A stretch of 64,000 bases of DNA from an uncultured Maribacter sp. GTDB taxonomy: Bacteria; Bacteroidota; Bacteroidia; Flavobacteriales; Flavobacteriaceae. Below the pieces are notes generated by a model, which searched no databases, was not told the origin of the DNA, and worked only from the letters and a program-made list of their open reading frames with translations. The stretch lies in the NCBI GenBank assembly GCA_947498505.1, contig CANMKG010000001.1:372001-436000 (forward strand), in the 5' to 3' direction. Both the position numbers and the translations under genes were made by a program. Positions 1 to 9,585 of the stretch are shown piece by piece; the first letter of the stretch is position 1, and every line of letters begins with the position of its first letter.

Positions 1-1445
1 TAAACTCTCAATATTTCTTCAATTACGTCAACAGGTCGTTGTACATCAACACGATATGAAGGTACTTCCAGTCCTAATCCAGCTTCTGTTACATTTTTCA
101 CTTTAATGTCTAATGAAGCTAGTATAGATTTTATAGTGTCCTGAGGAATCTCTTGCCCAATTAATTTATGAATTTTTTCGAAAGCCAAAAACACTTCAAA
201 ATTTTCATGTTTTTTAGGATACATATCAATAATGTCTGAGGTAATTTGACCTCCAGCGATTTCGATAATTAAAAGAGCTGCTCTTTTAAGACTGTATTCT
301 ACATTTTCAATATCTATTCCGCGCTCAAAACGAAAAGAAGCATCTGTATTTAATCCGTGACGTTTTGCTGTTTTACGTACAGAAACAGGATTGAAATAGG
401 CGCTTTCTAAAAATATTGACGTAGTGTCTTCTGTAACTCCAGAGTGTATTCCTCCAAAAACACCTGCAATACACATAGGTTTTTCAGAATCACAAATCAT
501 TAAATCCTCCTCATGAAGTTCTCTTTCTACATCATCTAATGTCTTAAACTTTGTGCCTTTAGGCATGGTTTTTACAACAATTTTGTTGCCTTTAATTTTA
601 TCAGCATCAAAAGCGTGTAAAGGTTGTCCTAGTTCGTGAAGAACATAGTTTGTAGCATCTACAATATTGTTTTTTGGAGCAATTCCTATAGCATTAAGTC
701 TATTTTTTAACCAATCAGGAGATGGTTGAACAATTAAATTACTTAACGTAACACCACAATATCTTGGAGCTAAATCATAGTCTTTAACATCAACATCAAT
801 TTTAAGTGAACGGTTGTCTACGTTAAAATGACTAACTGGCGGAGTAATTAGTTCTTTTTCAATTTCCTTTTGCTTGAGTCCAGCTTTTAAATCACGAGCA
901 ACACCATAATGACTCATGGCGTCCGCTCTATTTGGAGTTAATCCTATTTCAAAAACTTCATCATTTTCAATTTCAAATATTTCTGAACATGCAGTACCAG
1001 GAACTAAACTATTACTTAGTACCATTATGCCATCATGGCTTTCTCCTAAACCAAGTTCGTCTTCAGCGCAAATCATTCCATGACTCTCTTCGCCTCTAAT
1101 TTTACCTTTTTTAATTGTCCATGGCTCTCCGTTACTGTATAAAGTAGTTCCTATGGTTGCAACTGGTACTTTTTGCCCTTTTGCAACATTTGAAGCTCCA
1201 CATACTACCTGAATAGGGTTTGCTTGACCAATATCAACGCTTGTGATTTTTAATTTGTCAGCGTTAGGGTGTTGTTCGCATGATAACACATCACCAACCA
1301 CAACGCCAGCCAAACTCCCTTTAATAGATTCAAAAGGTACCACACCTTCTACTTCTAGACCTAAATCAGTTAAAAGTTCTGCTGTTTGCTGGGAATTCAA
1401 ATCTATATTAAGAAACTGCTTGAGCCAGTTATAGGAAATATTCAT
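1..1445 (-). CDS. pheT: Phenylalanyl-tRNA synthetase beta subunit (5' part, runs off left edge)
   Basis: The reading frame is open from an ATG at 1445 to the left edge, about 481 residues of a protein that is usually near 800. PheT pairs with PheS in the alpha2-beta2 enzyme that charges tRNA-Phe in the cytoplasm. The N-terminus begins MNISYNWLKQFL, followed by the EMAP-II-like tRNA-binding domain (about residues 40-150, with the stretch CEQHPNADKLKI) and then the motif GLTPNRADAMSHYGVARDL, which marks the start of the B3/B4 editing region. The C-terminal B5 and anticodon-binding domains lie outside the window. It is divergent from the lipoprotein gene at 1577. Nothing looks broken in the visible part. 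I am very sure of the family. Confidence 0.95.
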   Translation of the reverse strand, partial: MNISYNWLKQFLNIDLNSQQTAELLTDLGLEVEGVVPFESIKGSLAGVVVGDVLSCEQHPNADKLKITSVDIGQANPIQVVCGASNVAKGQKVPVATIGTTLYSNGEPWTIKKGKIRGEESHGMICAEDELGLGESHDGIMVLSNSLVPGTACSEIFEIENDEVFEIGLTPNRADAMSHYGVARDLKAGLKQKEIEKELITPPVSHFNVDNRSLKIDVDVKDYDLAPRYCGVTLSNLIVQPSPDWLKNRLNAIGIAPKNNIVDATNYVLHELGQPLHAFDADKIKGNKIVVKTMPKGTKFKTLDDVERELHEEDLMICDSEKPMCIAGVFGGIHSGVTEDTTSIFLESAYFNPVSVRKTAKRHGLNTDASFRFERGIDIENVEYSLKRAALLIIEIAGGQITSDIIDMYPKKHENFEVFLAFEKIHKLIGQEIPQDTIKSILASLDIKVKNVTEAGLGLEVPSYRVDVQRPVDVIEEILRV

Positions 1446-1576
1446 CTAATTGTTTTATAAGCTCACAAAGATAAAACAATGCTCTAATACATTCAATAGC
1501 CAGCCAATTGAAATGTATATTTTTTATTTCAAGGATTTAGTTGTTTTTTTGAAACGACTTTTAAAATAAATTTAGA

Positions 1577-2803
1577 TTGAAAAGAATATATATAGTTTTC
1601 GTATTTTTTGTTTTGTGTTGTGCCTGTAAAAAAGAAACTAAAGTTACGTTAAAAGAAGGTAAGTGGATTGGAGAGTTATCGGTTATGGATAATGAAATTC
1701 TACCTTTTAATTTTACAGTAGGTAAATTAGGTTCAAATGATTATCATGTTAAAATTATAAATGGGGATGAGGTAATTGAGGTAGATGAAGTACAGGTAAT
1801 AAATGATTCCATTATTATAAGAACACCAGTATTTGAAGGTTTTATTGCCGGAAAGCTTAGTTCAAATACTATAAAAGGAGAATTTATTAAAGAAAGCTTA
1901 AATAGAGTAGTGCCCTTTACTGCAAAACATGATGTTATGGAAAGATTTGAAGAAACCGAACCATCTAGTATAAATGTATCTGGAAATTGGGAAGTTGTTT
2001 TTAATCCGGAAGACCAAGCCGAAAGGTATATTGCTAAGGGTATTTTTGAGCAGACAGGGGAAAAAGTAAAAGGCACTTTTAGAACAACTACTGGAGATTA
2101 TAGATACCTTGAAGGTGTGGTTGATGTAGACACGTTAAAGCTTTCTGTTTTTGATGGTGCTCATGCCTTTTTGTTTAAAGCTAAAGTAACAGACTCTATC
2201 TTAAATGGAGCTTTCTACTCTGGTAATCATTCTAAAGAACTTTTTATAGGTAAGAGAAATGAAAATTACACGCTTCCGGATGCTAATTCGCTTACTTTTT
2301 TAAAACCTGGATTTACTGATTTTAATTTCTCCTTTCAAGATGAAAGTGGTAATACTATTTCATTGAATGATGAACAGTTTAAAGATAAAGTTGTTGTGGT
2401 TCAAATTATGGGAACATGGTGTCCAAATTGTTTGGACGAGACTAAGTTTTATGTAAAATATTTAACCGAGAATCCTGAGAAAAATATTGAATTTGTGGCT
2501 TTAGCTTTTGAATACGCTAAAACAAAAGAAAAAGCCTTTGCAAGTATTCGACGTTTAAAGGATAGAATAGCAGTGTCGTATCCTGTTTTATTAGCACAAT
2601 ACGGAACCTCAAACAAAAAAGAGGCTCAAGAGAAATTACCAATGCTAAATCATGTGCTATCTTATCCCACATCAATATTTATTGATAAAAAAGGAAAAGT
2701 ACGTAAAATTCATACAGGTTTTAATGGACCTGCAACAGGAGAAAAGCATATGGCTTTTAAGAAGGAGTTTTATGCTTTTACGGACAGCTTATTAATGGAG
2801 TAA
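1577..2803 (+). CDS. TlpA-like thioredoxin-fold lipoprotein
   Basis: This is a predicted periplasm-facing lipoprotein of 408 residues. The best start is a TTG at 1577, because it places a complete signal peptide with a lipobox cysteine at residue 17 (VLCCAC); the next ATG would remove it. Residues about 25-225 form an all-beta region of unknown function with two similar halves. Residues about 245-405 are a TlpA/AhpC-type thioredoxin domain with the redox pair in WCPNC (Cys282 and Cys285). Such proteins reduce or oxidise disulfides on the outer side of the inner membrane, or on the outer membrane in Bacteroidota. The partner is not known. It stands alone between divergent pheT and convergent leuB. 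Family is confident; exact role is not. Confidence 0.85.
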   Translation: MKRIYIVFVFFVLCCACKKETKVTLKEGKWIGELSVMDNEILPFNFTVGKLGSNDYHVKIINGDEVIEVDEVQVINDSIIIRTPVFEGFIAGKLSSNTIKGEFIKESLNRVVPFTAKHDVMERFEETEPSSINVSGNWEVVFNPEDQAERYIAKGIFEQTGEKVKGTFRTTTGDYRYLEGVVDVDTLKLSVFDGAHAFLFKAKVTDSILNGAFYSGNHSKELFIGKRNENYTLPDANSLTFLKPGFTDFNFSFQDESGNTISLNDEQFKDKVVVVQIMGTWCPNCLDETKFYVKYLTENPEKNIEFVALAFEYAKTKEKAFASIRRLKDRIAVSYPVLLAQYGTSNKKEAQEKLPMLNHVLSYPTSIFIDKKGKVRKIHTGFNGPATGEKHMAFKKEFYAFTDSLLME

Positions 2804-2807
2804 TGGG

Positions 2808-3926
2808 CTAAATAATGGTAGACTTTCCTAATCCAATATTTTCATCATTCATATTTGGATTATCGTCAACGTCAACAATATTCTCGGCAATAAAATCCCC
2901 AACATAATCCGTTCCGTACTTACTACTTCCTAAAATATCAGGAGTAACAATTTTTTTGGTAAAGGATTTTAACACGGCCGACACCACGGCGTTTGATTCT
3001 TCAATAAGTCCAAAATGCTCTAAAAACATAGCAGTACTTAAAATTGAGGCTACAGGGTTGGCAATATTTTTTCCTTTTGCTTCTGGATAAGAACCATGTA
3101 TGGGTTCAAACATTGCTTTGCCAATACCAACAGAAGCTGATGGAAGTAGACCTATAGATCCAGCAAGTACACTGCCTTGATCAGATAAAATATCTCCAAA
3201 CATGTTGCTTGTTAATATTACATCAAATTGTTTTGGATTAAGAATCATCTGTACGGCGGCATTATCGATATATAAACAATCGAATGCTATTTCTGGATAA
3301 CTTTCGCTAACGTTGGTGACAACTTTTCGCCATAATCTTGACGTTTCAAGAACATTGGCTTTGTCAACTAAAGTTAATTTTTTTCTTCTCTTTTTTGCAG
3401 CTTTAAATGCTAAGTGAGCTACTCTACTGATTTCTTTTTCGGAATAACTGCAAATGTCAGTAGCAAAAGTATTTTCTTTATTTGTTGTTTTTTCTCCAAA
3501 ATAAATTCCTCCTGCCAATTCTCTATAAATAACTAAATCTGTTCCTTGGAGTACCTCTTTTTTTAAAGGAGATTGTTTTATTAAAGCGGGAAATATTTTA
3601 ACGGGTCTAATGTTTGTGAATAAATCAAACCCCTTTCTTAATTGTAAAAGCCCTTGTTCTGGCCAAATCTTTACATTAGGGTCATTGTCAAACTCCGGAG
3701 CTCCTATTGCCCCAAATAAAATAGCATCCGCATTTTTACATGCATTATAAGTTTCTTCAGGAAAAGGAACTCCATGTTTTTTTATGGCATCAGCACCTAT
3801 TGCTGCTTTAGTGAATTCAAATTTATGACCAAAAGTCTCCTCTACAGCTTGCAAGCATTTTACTGATTGAGCCAAAACTTCTGGTCCAATACCATCTCCT
3901 CCTAATAATGCTACATTAAACTGCAT
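2808..3926 (-). CDS. leuB: 3-isopropylmalate dehydrogenase
   Basis: LeuB oxidises and decarboxylates 3-isopropylmalate with NAD+, the third step of leucine synthesis in the cytoplasm. The 372-residue protein shows the N-terminal motif GGDGIGPE, the NIRPVK stretch, ELAGGIYFG, and the metal/substrate-binding segment NMFGDILSDQGSVLAGS near residue 240. Length matches the family. It lies 10 bases downstream of leuA and probably shares its transcript. leuC and leuD are not in the window, so the isomerase must be elsewhere. It converges on the lipoprotein gene ending at 2803 with only four bases between them. Confidence 0.97.
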   Translation of the reverse strand: MQFNVALLGGDGIGPEVLAQSVKCLQAVEETFGHKFEFTKAAIGADAIKKHGVPFPEETYNACKNADAILFGAIGAPEFDNDPNVKIWPEQGLLQLRKGFDLFTNIRPVKIFPALIKQSPLKKEVLQGTDLVIYRELAGGIYFGEKTTNKENTFATDICSYSEKEISRVAHLAFKAAKKRRKKLTLVDKANVLETSRLWRKVVTNVSESYPEIAFDCLYIDNAAVQMILNPKQFDVILTSNMFGDILSDQGSVLAGSIGLLPSASVGIGKAMFEPIHGSYPEAKGKNIANPVASILSTAMFLEHFGLIEESNAVVSAVLKSFTKKIVTPDILGSSKYGTDYVGDFIAENIVDVDDNPNMNDENIGLGKSTII

Positions 3927-3936
3927 TCGAAAGCAT

Positions 3937-5097
3937 TTATACGGTTATTCCACTGATCTCAACAATTTGATGAATATCGTTATCTAAAACTTCTTTTCTG
4001 GTATCGGCAAACTTTAAAAATTCCTTGTAAACTGTATCTAGCTGAACTTTTGTTAACTCGTACCCAACAATTTTTGCTCTATACGCCAAAGCTGCACGAC
4101 CACTTCTTGCGGTAAGAATAATTGAAGATTCTGTAACACCAACATCAGCGGGGTCAATAATCTCGTAAGTTTCTCTGTTTTTAATAACACCATCTTGGTG
4201 AATTCCAGAACTATGAGCAAAAGCGTTTGCACCAACAATTGCCTTGTTTGGTTGCACCATCATACCCATTTTTTCCGACACCATTAAGCTAGTATCATAC
4301 AAAAGTTTACTGTTAATTCCAGTATCTAAACCTAATGTTGGATGCTGTCTTAACACCATAACAACTTCTTCTAAAGAAGTGTTTCCAGCACGTTCCCCGA
4401 TACCATTTATAGTACATTCAATTTGTCTTGCACCATTAACAACTCCAGCAATTGAATTTGCCGTTGCCAAACCTAAATCGTTATGGCAGTGACATGAAAG
4501 TGTTGCTTTATGAATACCTTTCACGTTTTCTTTAAGGTACTTTATTTTAGCTCCATATTCTTCAGGTAAACAATACCCTGTAGTATCAGGAATATTTAAA
4601 ACAGTAACACCAACTTTAATAAGTTCCTCACAAATTCTGGCTAAAAAAACATTATCGGTTCTACCAGCATCTTCAGCAAAAAATTCAACATCTTCAACAA
4701 AAGTTTTCGCATATTTAACAGCATTTACAGCTCTTTCAATAATAGCGTCCTCGTTAGAGTTAAATTTATATTTGATATGTGATGCAGAAGTACCAATACC
4801 TGTATGTATTCTTGGCTTTTTTGCATGTTTTAAAGCATCAGCTGCAACTTCAATATCTTTTTTAACGGCACGGGTAAGTCCGCAGACCGTTGCATTTTTT
4901 ACCAACTTAGCTATACTACTTACCGAGTGAAAATCACCAGGGCTTGATATTGGAAAACCAGCTTCAATAATATCAACACCTAATTCCTCCAATCGTTCAG
5001 CAATAACTAATTTCTGTTCTGCGTCTAATTTGCATCCAGGAACTTGTTCTCCATCTCTTAGGGTAGTATCAAAAATTTCTACTTTATCTTTGTTCAT
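3937..5097 (-). CDS. leuA: 2-isopropylmalate synthase, short form without regulatory domain
   Basis: LeuA condenses acetyl-CoA with 2-oxoisovalerate, the committed step of leucine synthesis. The DRE-TIM signature DTTLRDGEQ is at residues 10-18, and the metal-binding HCHNDLG is at residues 203-209. [10 protein letters not shown] follows in the C-terminal part. At 386 residues it ends after the catalytic domain and its short subdomains; the C-terminal LeuA dimer domain that carries leucine feedback in the roughly 520-residue enzymes is absent. Short paralogues of this kind are common in flavobacteria. A homocitrate-synthase-like activity cannot be ruled out from sequence, but pairing with leuB favours leucine synthesis. 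The gene starts the leuA-leuB unit. Confidence 0.9.
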   Translation of the reverse strand: MNKDKVEIFDTTLRDGEQVPGCKLDAEQKLVIAERLEELGVDIIEAGFPISSPGDFHSVSSIAKLVKNATVCGLTRAVKKDIEVAADALKHAKKPRIHTGIGTSASHIKYKFNSNEDAIIERAVNAVKYAKTFVEDVEFFAEDAGRTDNVFLARICEELIKVGVTVLNIPDTTGYCLPEEYGAKIKYLKENVKGIHKATLSCHCHNDLGLATANSIAGVVNGARQIECTINGIGERAGNTSLEEVVMVLRQHPTLGLDTGINSKLLYDTSLMVSEKMGMMVQPNKAIVGANAFAHSSGIHQDGVIKNRETYEIIDPADVGVTESSIILTARSGRAALAYRAKIVGYELTKVQLDTVYKEFLKFADTRKEVLDNDIHQIVEISGITV

Positions 5098-5245
5098 ATT
5101 ATTTATGTAGTTTTAGCTAGTCTTTACGAATATATAATCTATATAACAAAAGACCTAAAATTTCATTAATACATTTACAATGTTAATTAACTTTTGTGGT
5201 TGTTTAACTTGTTGATATACATGTTTTTAAACTATTATTATTACG

Positions 5246-6790
5246 ATGACAAATATGCATAAAGATGCTTTGTTTGTTTTGATAAAGTCGCTTTCTAAAT
5301 CAGAAAAGAGACAATTCAAACTATATGTTGGGAGGTTAGGTGTAAACACTGATGCAAAATTTTTGGCACTTTTTAATCTGTTAGATAGGTTAAAAGTGTA
5401 CAAAGAGGATGTTATTTTGGATAGTGGAATTGTTAAAAAAGCGCAACTTTCTAATTTAAAAGCGCATTTGTATAAGCAGATTTTGGTGAGTTTACGATTA
5501 AATCCTGTAAATCAAAATGTACGCGTACAGTTTAGGGAACAATTAGATTTTGCTACAATTTTGTATCAAAAGGGGTTGTATAAACAAAGTTTAAAAATTT
5601 TAGATAAAGTTCGTACAGCGGCTATAGAAAACGAGGAAAAAAATATAGCCTATGAAATTGTTGAGCTGGAGAAAATAATTGAGACCCAATACATTACTCG
5701 AAGCATACCGGATAGGGCAGATGAACTGGCGGTTTTAGCAAAAGAGTTATCTGCACAAAATGTAATGACAAGTAAGCTTTCTAATTTGTCATTGCAATTG
5801 TATAGTATGATGCTTAAGGTAGGATATGCTAGAAGTGATGAAGATTACCAAAAAGTTCAACAGTATTTTGAGAAGCATTTACCTAAATATAAAATTGAAG
5901 ATTTAGGATTTAGGGAAAAACTTTGGCTTTACAAAGCCTATTTGTGGTATAGTTTTTTAACTCAAGATTTTTTATCATGCTATAAGTATTCTAATAAGTG
6001 GGTGAGTTTGTTTTACGAGTATAAGGAAATGATTCACCTAAATCCAGTTTTCTTTTTAAAGGGGAATCATTATTTACTAGAGTCGCTTTTTTTTGTGAAG
6101 TATAGTTCTCAGTTTAAGCAAACTTTGGATAATTTGGAGAAAATACTAGAGGATAAAAATTTCCCCAAAAATGATAATATTAATTCTCTTGCCTTTTTAT
6201 ACTTAAATGCTAATAAATTAAATCTTCATTTTTTAGAAGGAACTTTTTCAAAAGGCCTTTATTTGGTTAAGATTATTGAATACGGAATAAATAAACACTC
6301 AAATAAGATAGATGCACACCATGTAATGATTTTGTATTATAAAATTGCATGTTTGTATTTTGGTAATGGTGACAATAAAAATTGCATTTTATATCTAAAA
6401 AAGATAATTGATAATAAGAATTTAAAAATGCGGGAAGACCTTATGTGTTTTGCTCGTGTACTAAGTCTTGTAGCGCACTATGAAGCAGGTATGGATTATC
6501 ATTTAGAGGTGCAGTTAAAAAGTACATATAAGTTTCTTTTGAAGATGAATGATATGCATGCTGTACAAAAAGAAATGATTAAATTTTTAAGAAGTTTAGG
6601 TAGTATATATCCACATGAACTTAGAGATGAGTTTTTAAAGCTTTATAAAGAGTTAAAAAAGTATGAAGACCATCCATATGAAAAAAGAGCGTTTCTGTAT
6701 CTCGATATTATTTCATGGCTAGAAAGTCATTTAGAAAATAAGCCTGTAGCCCAAATTATAAGAGAAAAAGCTATGGAGCTAAAACGTTAG
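5246..6790 (+). CDS. Helical-repeat protein of unknown function
   Basis: I do not recognise a named family. The 514-residue product has no signal peptide and no clear membrane segment. It is almost wholly helical in character, with amphipathic stretches such as LYQKGLYKQSLKILDKVR (about residues 112-129) that resemble TPR-like hairpins, and many Lys, Leu and Tyr residues. It probably acts as a cytoplasmic scaffold, though that is inference. It is divergent from leuA across 148 bases and converges on rluA with two bases between them. A weak promoter match lies upstream: TTTG at 5193-5196, nineteen bases, then TATACATG at 5216-5223. The reading frame and codon use look genuine. Confidence 0.75.
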   Translation: MTNMHKDALFVLIKSLSKSEKRQFKLYVGRLGVNTDAKFLALFNLLDRLKVYKEDVILDSGIVKKAQLSNLKAHLYKQILVSLRLNPVNQNVRVQFREQLDFATILYQKGLYKQSLKILDKVRTAAIENEEKNIAYEIVELEKIIETQYITRSIPDRADELAVLAKELSAQNVMTSKLSNLSLQLYSMMLKVGYARSDEDYQKVQQYFEKHLPKYKIEDLGFREKLWLYKAYLWYSFLTQDFLSCYKYSNKWVSLFYEYKEMIHLNPVFFLKGNHYLLESLFFVKYSSQFKQTLDNLEKILEDKNFPKNDNINSLAFLYLNANKLNLHFLEGTFSKGLYLVKIIEYGINKHSNKIDAHHVMILYYKIACLYFGNGDNKNCILYLKKIIDNKNLKMREDLMCFARVLSLVAHYEAGMDYHLEVQLKSTYKFLLKMNDMHAVQKEMIKFLRSLGSIYPHELRDEFLKLYKELKKYEDHPYEKRAFLYLDIISWLESHLENKPVAQIIREKAMELKR

Positions 6791-6792
6791 TT

Positions 6793-7491
6793 TTAGTTAC
6801 AAGCATTCCAAATAGGGTCGTTTGGTAGTGGCGCAACAATTTCTATAGGTTCTTTTTTAACCGGATGAATAAAAGCTAGTTTTCGAGCGTGAAGGTGTAT
6901 GCTAGCATCTTTGTTACTTCGGTCAAAACCATATTTTAAGTCACCTTTTATTGGGCAGCCAATACTTGAAAGTTGAGATCGTATTTGGTGATGTCTACCA
7001 GTTTTTAGGTTTATATCTAGTAAAAAATAATTATCTAATTTTTTGATAATTTGATATTCTAAAATGGCTTTTTTACTATCAGAAACTTCTTTTTTATGAG
7101 CGTATGATTTGTTTTGTTTGGTATTCCTTTTCAACCAATGTGTAAGACTGTCACTGGATTTATTTGGTTTGTTTTTGACAATTGCCCAGTATGTTTTTTT
7201 TGCCTCTTTTTCGGCAAATAGTTTATTGAGTCTTGGTAATGCTTTTGAAGTTTTTGCAAATATTACAATGCCAGATGTTGGGCGATCTAAACGATGTGCA
7301 ACTCCAAGATATACGTTGCCTGGTTTGTTATATTTTTCTTTAATGTATTGTTTTACAACATCACTTAAAGGCGTATCGCCAGTTTTATCACCCTGTACAA
7401 TATCTCCCGGCCTTTTGTTTATGGCTATCAAGTGATTGTCTTCATAAATAACTTGAAGATTAGCAACGGAGGAAAGTATTTTTTTAGGCAT
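6793..7491 (-). CDS. RluA-family 23S rRNA/tRNA pseudouridine synthase
   Basis: This family isomerises specific uridines in structured RNA to pseudouridine. The catalytic motif HRLDRPTSG has the nucleophilic aspartate at residue 69, and the C-terminal part has TGRHHQIRSQL, both diagnostic for RluA/RluC/RluD. The 232-residue protein starts almost directly with the catalytic domain, so it lacks the N-terminal S4 RNA-binding domain of RluC and RluD and resembles RluA or TruC in layout. The target site cannot be read from sequence. It is the last gene of panB-lspA-rluA, three bases after lspA. Confidence 0.93.
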   Translation of the reverse strand: MPKKILSSVANLQVIYEDNHLIAINKRPGDIVQGDKTGDTPLSDVVKQYIKEKYNKPGNVYLGVAHRLDRPTSGIVIFAKTSKALPRLNKLFAEKEAKKTYWAIVKNKPNKSSDSLTHWLKRNTKQNKSYAHKKEVSDSKKAILEYQIIKKLDNYFLLDINLKTGRHHQIRSQLSSIGCPIKGDLKYGFDRSNKDASIHLHARKLAFIHPVKKEPIEIVAPLPNDPIWNACN

Positions 7492-7494
7492 TCT

Positions 7495-7992
7495 TTAGAT
7501 ACTTAACTTTTTTGAGTAAAAACTATAAAGTAAAATAAAAATAGCTCCCAATGTTACAGATACATCTGCCATATTAAATATTCCCGTTTTAAAAAAACCA
7601 ATTTTTACAAATAAAAAATCGGTTACAGAACCGTGTAGAATACGATCTAATAAATTGCCTATTCCTCCACCAATTACAAAAGCGAAGGCATATGCTAACC
7701 ATTTATTTTGTTTAATTTTTACAAGGGTTCTATACAACAGAATTAACAATACTAAAAGAGGAATACCTTGTAATAAAATTAGTTTTAAAGTAGGAGAAAA
7801 GTTTTGTCCAAAACCTAACATAGCCCCAGTGTTTTCGACATTGGTAAGTATAAAATTATTTTCAATTAATTGAATATAATCTTGAGGCGCAACTTTAGTT
7901 CTAACAACTTCCTTCGAAATTTGGTCACAACCTATGTTTAACAAAACTAATAGTACAACTAAAACTTGTCTGAAAGTTTTACTTTTGAGCAT
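7495..7992 (-). CDS. lspA: Lipoprotein signal peptidase (signal peptidase II)
   Basis: LspA cleaves the signal peptide from diacylated prolipoproteins in the inner membrane. The 165-residue product has four membrane segments (about residues 9-22, 68-88, 98-115 and 134-156) and the family motifs NTGAMLGF, GNLLDR with catalytic Asp116, and FNMADV with catalytic Asp143. It presumably processes the many lipoproteins in this window (1577, 14799, 34158, 39769, 47108, 49082). It sits between panB (nine bases upstream) and rluA (three bases downstream). No anomaly is visible. Confidence 0.97.
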   Translation of the reverse strand: MLKSKTFRQVLVVLLVLLNIGCDQISKEVVRTKVAPQDYIQLIENNFILTNVENTGAMLGFGQNFSPTLKLILLQGIPLLVLLILLYRTLVKIKQNKWLAYAFAFVIGGGIGNLLDRILHGSVTDFLFVKIGFFKTGIFNMADVSVTLGAIFILLYSFYSKKLSI

Positions 7993-8001
7993 GTGTTTTG
8001 C

Positions 8002-8820
8002 TTAATATTGCTCTTCCTCGTTTGGAAAATCTTTAGTTTTCACATCAGTAACATACTGAGAAATGGCTGAGCTCATTTCTTCGTATAAATTCATGTACCT
8101 TCTTAAAAACCTAGGATTAAATTCATGGGTCATTCCAAGCAAATCATGAATAACAAGCACCTGCCCATCTGCGTGTCTACCTGCTCCTATACCAATAGTG
8201 GGAATAGAAATGCTATCAGACACCGTTTTTGTAAGATCTGCGGGGATTTTTTCCAACACCATTCCAAAACATCCTATATCTTCCAAAAGTTTAGCATCAG
8301 ATATTAGTTTTTTGGCCTCTTCTTCTTCTCTAGCTCTTACGGTGTATGTTCCAAATTTGTAAATAGATTGTGGAATTAAACCTAAATGCCCCATTACAGG
8401 AATACCAGCTTTTAAAATACGTTTAATAGAAGCTTCAACTTCTTTTCCTCCTTCTAATTTTACCGCATGAGCACCACTTTCCTTCATAATTCTAATGGCA
8501 GAACGTAAAGCTTCTTTTGGGTCACTTTGGTAATATCCAAAAGGAATATCTACTACAACTAAAGCTCTTTTTACCGCTTTTATTACTGAAGATGCATGAT
8601 AAATCATTTGGTCCAAAGTAATTGGCAAAGTAGTTTCATGACCAGCCATTACATTACTTGCAGAATCTCCAACAAGAATAACATCTACATTGGCAGCATC
8701 AACAATTTTCGCCATGGAGTAATCATATGCTGTAAGCATCGAAATTTTTTCACCATTTTTTTTCATCTCTATTAGAGATTTAACGGTAACTCTTTTGTAT
8801 TCCTTTTTTACTACTGACAT
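8002..8820 (-). CDS. panB: 3-methyl-2-oxobutanoate hydroxymethyltransferase
   Basis: PanB transfers a hydroxymethyl group from 5,10-methylene-tetrahydrofolate to 2-oxoisovalerate, making ketopantoate for pantothenate and CoA. The 272-residue product shows [12 protein letters not shown] near the start, the metal-binding segment [15 protein letters not shown], and [10 protein letters not shown] in the middle, all typical of PanB. Length matches the family. It is the first gene of a compact leftward unit with lspA and rluA, a combination without an obvious metabolic link. The substrate 2-oxoisovalerate is shared with LeuA and with the fused E1 at 18694. Confidence 0.97.
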   Translation of the reverse strand: MSVVKKEYKRVTVKSLIEMKKNGEKISMLTAYDYSMAKIVDAANVDVILVGDSASNVMAGHETTLPITLDQMIYHASSVIKAVKRALVVVDIPFGYYQSDPKEALRSAIRIMKESGAHAVKLEGGKEVEASIKRILKAGIPVMGHLGLIPQSIYKFGTYTVRAREEEEAKKLISDAKLLEDIGCFGMVLEKIPADLTKTVSDSISIPTIGIGAGRHADGQVLVIHDLLGMTHEFNPRFLRRYMNLYEEMSSAISQYVTDVKTKDFPNEEEQY

Positions 8821-8926
8821 TTTTATGTTTTAGGAGAGATAAATGTAAGGAGATTTGTTTAATTGTAAACCATATTATTTAATTGTAATTTTTGTTTTAA
8901 ATTTAAAAAGGACTAAACTTAATTTT

Positions 8927-9388
8927 ATGAAAAAAATTTATGGTTTAATGTGTTTGTTGATAGCACTTAATACTTACGGTCAAAAACCAGAAGATGATAA
9001 AGTAAAAGCTACAATAGAGCACTTTTTTGAAGGTTTTCATAAGCAAGATTCTACTTTAATGATTAAAACATTATCTAGAGATGTTGTTTTGCAAACCATT
9101 GGAAGAAATAAAAAAGGAGTATCTAGAATTAAGACAGAGCAGTTTGATGATTTAATAAGATCAATTATCAGTATACCCGATTCTGTTCAATTTCAAGAAA
9201 AATTATTGTCATTTAATATTCAAATAGATGGTGCTATGGCCAATGCCTGGGTACCTTATGAATTTTGGCTGAATAATTCTTTTCATCATTGTGGAGTAAA
9301 TTCATTCCAATTATTTAAGGAGGACGAAAATTGGAAAATTATTTACCTCATAGATACTCGAAGAAGAGCAGGGTGTAATGTAGATTGA
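8927..9388 (+). CDS. Secreted NTF2-like (SnoaL/DUF4440-type) protein
   Basis: The ATG at 8927 gives a clean signal peptide (MKKIYGLMCLLIALNTYG, cleaved before or after the following Gln), so I prefer it to an upstream start at 8855. The 153-residue product is a small cone-shaped NTF2-like fold: an amphipathic helix with IEHFFEGFHKQDSTLM, then the sheet with WVPYEFWLNN and NSFQLFKEDENWKIIYLIDTRR. Family members serve as small-molecule binding proteins or enzymes; no catalytic residues can be assigned here. It is a single gene divergent from panB. A second NTF2-like protein with a signal peptide is at 30704. Confidence 0.8.
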   Translation: MKKIYGLMCLLIALNTYGQKPEDDKVKATIEHFFEGFHKQDSTLMIKTLSRDVVLQTIGRNKKGVSRIKTEQFDDLIRSIISIPDSVQFQEKLLSFNIQIDGAMANAWVPYEFWLNNSFHHCGVNSFQLFKEDENWKIIYLIDTRRRAGCNVD

Positions 9389-9585
9389 ATTATATCGTAA
9401 AATCATCAATTTTATGTAAAATAATTATCATTTTGACATAAAAACGATGCTATGTGACTAAAACAAGCCAAAAATTAAAAATCAAAACGTACCTTTATCG
9501 TGTTTAAGAATATAGCGACTTGATTTGTATTAAAATAAGAGTTATATTATTCTTGAAACCTTTTGTGTAATATCTAAAATTAAGA

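Noticed and set aside
1744-2076. A 110-residue reverse frame within the thioredoxin lipoprotein gene
   Set aside because: It lies opposite a coherent beta-rich domain and has no recognisable features.
9421-9480. A possible third Crp/Fnr-like box upstream of the cold-shock-domain gene
   Set aside because: TGAC-like half-sites occur, but not with the N4 spacing or palindromic symmetry of the two reported boxes.
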